Shown: positions 61,550 to 64,000 of the stretch, one piece after another
How positions within the stretch are numbered: position 1 is the stretch's first letter
Layout of the letters: every line of letters starts with the position of its first letter
Assembly: GCA_009760855.2 (NCBI GenBank)
Contig: WPIO01000039.1
Location: 1,529,001 to 1,593,000, forward strand
Origin: Cristatella mucedo
Taxonomy: Eukaryota > Bryozoa > Phylactolaemata > Cristatellidae
Direction: 5' to 3'
Length of the DNA stretch: 64,000 bases
Translations under genes and position numbers: made by a program
Notes under the pieces: generated by a model
Told to the model about the DNA's origin: nothing
Database searches by the model: none
Seen by the model: only the letters and a program-made list of their open reading frames with translations

Positions 61550-62612
61550 TTGCAATGATCACTCCCAGCCTTCGAGCACCTCAAGTTCTCTCAACTCACT
61601 TGCTGCATGTATTGATGACATCCGCACATGGATGGCAGCAAATTTTCTAAAAGTAAACGGTGATGAAACTAACTTACTAGTTATGGGCAAACCCAGTGTG
61701 ATTCACAAATTGGAAAGGCTGACGCTCAAAATTGGCTCTGCCAGCATATCTCCTGTTGAATCAGCTCGAAATCTAGGTGTCATTTTCCAAAGCGACCTCT
61801 CGTTAGACGACCACATCAGCTCCAGTCAAATCCGCCTATTTTCAGCTTCATAACATTGCTAAAATTCGGGCTTGCTTAGATAAGGATACAACGTCCAAGT
61901 TGGTCCATGCATTCGTGACATCCCGTCTCGACTTCTGTAACTCACTGCTTACTGGCCTACCGGCATGTGCGATCAGGCGATTGCAGCTGGTGCAAAACTC
62001 CGCAGCTAGGCTTGTCTGTTGTGAGCGTCGCAGTTGCCCCATCACACCACTTCTCGCCGACCTGCACTGGCTACCAGTGAAGCAACGGATCGACTTCAAG
62101 GTTTTGTCGCTCACTTTAAAGTCACTTCATTCTTTGGCTCCAGCCTATCTCTCAGATCTACTCCCCACCAGGCCAAGCATCGTACCATCCGCTTTTCGGA
62201 ATACAACAGTTAACAAATACCTCGTAAAAACCTCAAATCCTTTTGGGACCGTGCATTTAGTTCGTATGCTCCCAAAGCCTGGAACTCCCTCCCGACCTGC
62301 GTCAGAATATCCCCTGACCTGCCCACATTTAAAAAGAACTTAAAAACACATCTATTTAGGACAGCATTTAGTCGGTGCCTGTGATTCGTCCTTGATGTGC
62401 TTATGCGTGCTGACACTGTGCATTCTGCCACTACCCACATTTGCATGCTGACCCTGTGCATGTCACCCCTAACCATGTTATTCATTTTGTTTGTTTATCA
62501 AGCATGATCTTACTCACCATTCAATGGCATTTCCCTTTGCAGCGAATGTAAAGCGCCTGGAAAGAGATTGCGTTCTCTGAAGGCGCTTTATCAAGTGCAT
62601 TATTATTATTAG
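61550..62612 (+). mobile_element. LINE-B copy, RT C-terminal half and 3' end
   Basis: Frame 61542-61853 has WMAANFLKVNGDETNLLVMG and SARNLGVIFQSDLSLDDHIS; after one frameshift near 61835, 61900-62343 has MVHAFVTSRLDFCNSLLTGL and LLADLHWLPVKQRIDFKVL. It ends with the hairpin (about 62555-62595) and (ATT)n. Relatively little damaged. Confidence 0.92.
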
Positions 62613-63374
62613 TCATTAGCACCAGAAAGCAAGCAATTGCATTAAATTTTGTGGGTGAACACGTAGCACCGTTATGTACAACTGGAATTTAAAAGCAAAC
62701 TATTCTGACGTTTAGTTTGGAAATGACAAGTTGTAACGCAATAATAAGAGAATGGCTGTCGTCTGCCGATTTGTCAAAAGCAGCAAAACCATCAGCTACA
62801 GGAACGAGGATCATGGCTAAAATAATTCCGCCGTGCATTCGCAGATTTTTGTCGTCACTGTATACCTTGCGCCAAAGATTCTGCCCGAGATCAAACGAGC
62901 ATCCAACTAGCTGCGCTACGGTAAAGATGGTTCAACAGACATACTGACTGACTTGCTAGAAATCTGACATGATATATGATATTTTCCAGATTCAGCGTTT
63001 GATTATCAAACGTGAAGTCAATGGAGTACAATAATTGCTTCCATATCAACCGTTACATGCAACATCTGGTTTTTGTATATTAGTTACTGATTTGGATAAA
63101 AAAGCCGGTTAAATCGATGAAATAATACGCTTACAAAGATTGTTATTACAGTCGCATGCTTTTGTTGTGCGAGCATTTGTTGGGGTTACTAGCATTGCAC
63201 ACTTTTGTTGGTGCGATTTGGATCTGCGAGCTTTTGTCGGAGTGCCGTCGAGCGGCGAGTCTACTTTGAGCTGATTCAAAGGGCTGCTCCAGAGGGGACG
63301 CGCGTCTTTATTCATGTCTGCAGAGGTTAATAGGCACTGCTTATTTCTGTTGAGCTGAGATCCAAACTGCCTCC
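62613..63374. other. No feature recognised
   Basis: A 76-codon plus-strand frame (62717-62947) is not recognised. A short repeated phrase (GAGC/TTTTGTTG/GTGCGA) occurs at 63160-63240. Confidence 0.3.
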
Positions 63375-63540
63375 CTTGTTTGGAAAAGAAGTTAACGTGC
63401 TCGCTTTTGATGGCAGACTTCTATGTGAAGGAATTTGATGGCAGAGGTCGAGGATTCGAGCCCTTCGGCACACGTGAAGCACCTGGATAGAGACTAAGTT
63501 CTCTAATGGCGCTATGCAAATGAATTTAATTTATTTATTA
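63375..63540 (+). mobile_element. SINE-1 copy, diverged
   Basis: Degraded box A region (AAGAAGTTAACGTGCTCGC), box B-like GAGGATTCGAGCCC, then GTGAAGCACCTGGATAGAGA, CTAAGTTCTCTAATGGCGCT and an AT-rich tail (AATTTAATTTATTTATT). Confidence 0.7.
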
Positions 63541-64000
63541 ATTCCAAGTCGGGGCTCTTTTTTAGTGGAAGTGCTTAGAGGGCATCCCCTTTTCCGGCGC
63601 CCCTGAGCTGCCAGAATCATCGTTTTTCGCTTCTTGAATAGGTAAGCTGCCAGCTTTTATAGAAAGCTGAAATACGTTTATGAAGGTGGGTCCAGCAGAG
63701 ACTTGCCCATCCGCGGCGCAGCTTTCGCGTACGGCTTTCGAGCTGTCGTCAATCTCTACTCAAGGTGCCGTGGGGCGTAGCTGGATGCTAAAAGGCATTT
63801 CATGCTACTATGGCTTTGAATCTCTCGGGGCTGGAGGCCAGAGACTCAGGAGAATTATAAAGCAGTAAAGCACCGGCGCCAGATAAACCAGCCGCAGTAT
63901 GGCTAAGGATAATCGCTATATAATAATTCTGGCGCTTATTTGATAGTCTATGGTGGAGGCAGTATAAAAGCCAGCGCAATGAAATAGGCAGGTAGTTGTG
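63541..64000. other. No feature recognised
   Basis: A 62-codon plus-strand frame (63680-63868) has no recognised content. Confidence 0.3.

Overview
The window is metazoan nuclear DNA, most likely from an invertebrate; I could not resolve the lineage. A beta subunit of the Na+/K+-ATPase is an animal-specific gene, two of the host genes have GT-AG introns, and the space between exons is filled with non-LTR retrotransposons, tRNA-derived SINEs, hAT and Tc1/mariner relics and microsatellites. No prokaryotic, CRISPR or phage feature is visible.

Three host genes can be read with confidence. TIMM13 (minus strand, 9130-14644) is split into three exons giving a complete 98-residue small Tim chaperone with both CX3C pairs. 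PDSS2 (plus strand, 26443-27525) is a complete 360-residue, apparently single-exon, non-catalytic subunit of polyprenyl diphosphate synthase (ubiquinone side chain). ATP1B (minus strand, 31243-58959) is spread over about 27.7 kb in seven exons whose phases all join, giving about 289 residues with one membrane segment and all six extracellular disulfide cysteines. Two further spliced coding candidates on the plus strand (37689-38895 and 57249-57819) lie inside ATP1B introns and were not identified.

The rest is mobile DNA. 'LINE-B' is a CR1/L2-like element whose 3' end is a conserved two-stem hairpin followed by (ATT)n; at least 18 copies of that end are present, some of them only the hairpin and tail. 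'LINE-A' is a second CR1/L2-like family ending in an ATTAC-type repeat; one copy (42799-45850) keeps endonuclease and reverse transcriptase regions. 'SINE-1' has a tRNA-like head with boxes A and B and a tail resembling the LINE-B hairpin. 'SINE-2' is a second tRNA-like family. Two decayed ZMYM1-like hAT transposons lie head to head (about 50430-53350 minus, 53361-57248 plus) in ATP1B intron 1, and the plus copy carries three later retroposon tails. LTR-like repeats (1530-2600, 15285-15566, 16170-17110), a dispersed unclassified repeat (25525-26130 and 49365-49800), a MITE-like element (2835-3062) and Tc1 and pogo fragments complete the picture.

The least ordinary structure is at 60000-61535: a satellite with a period of about 170 bp in two opposite-orientation blocks (five forward units, then four reversed units), bounded on both sides by LINE-B sequence.

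Boundaries of decayed repeats are approximate. Exon boundaries of the three named genes were checked base by base, except the acceptor of ATP1B exon 4.
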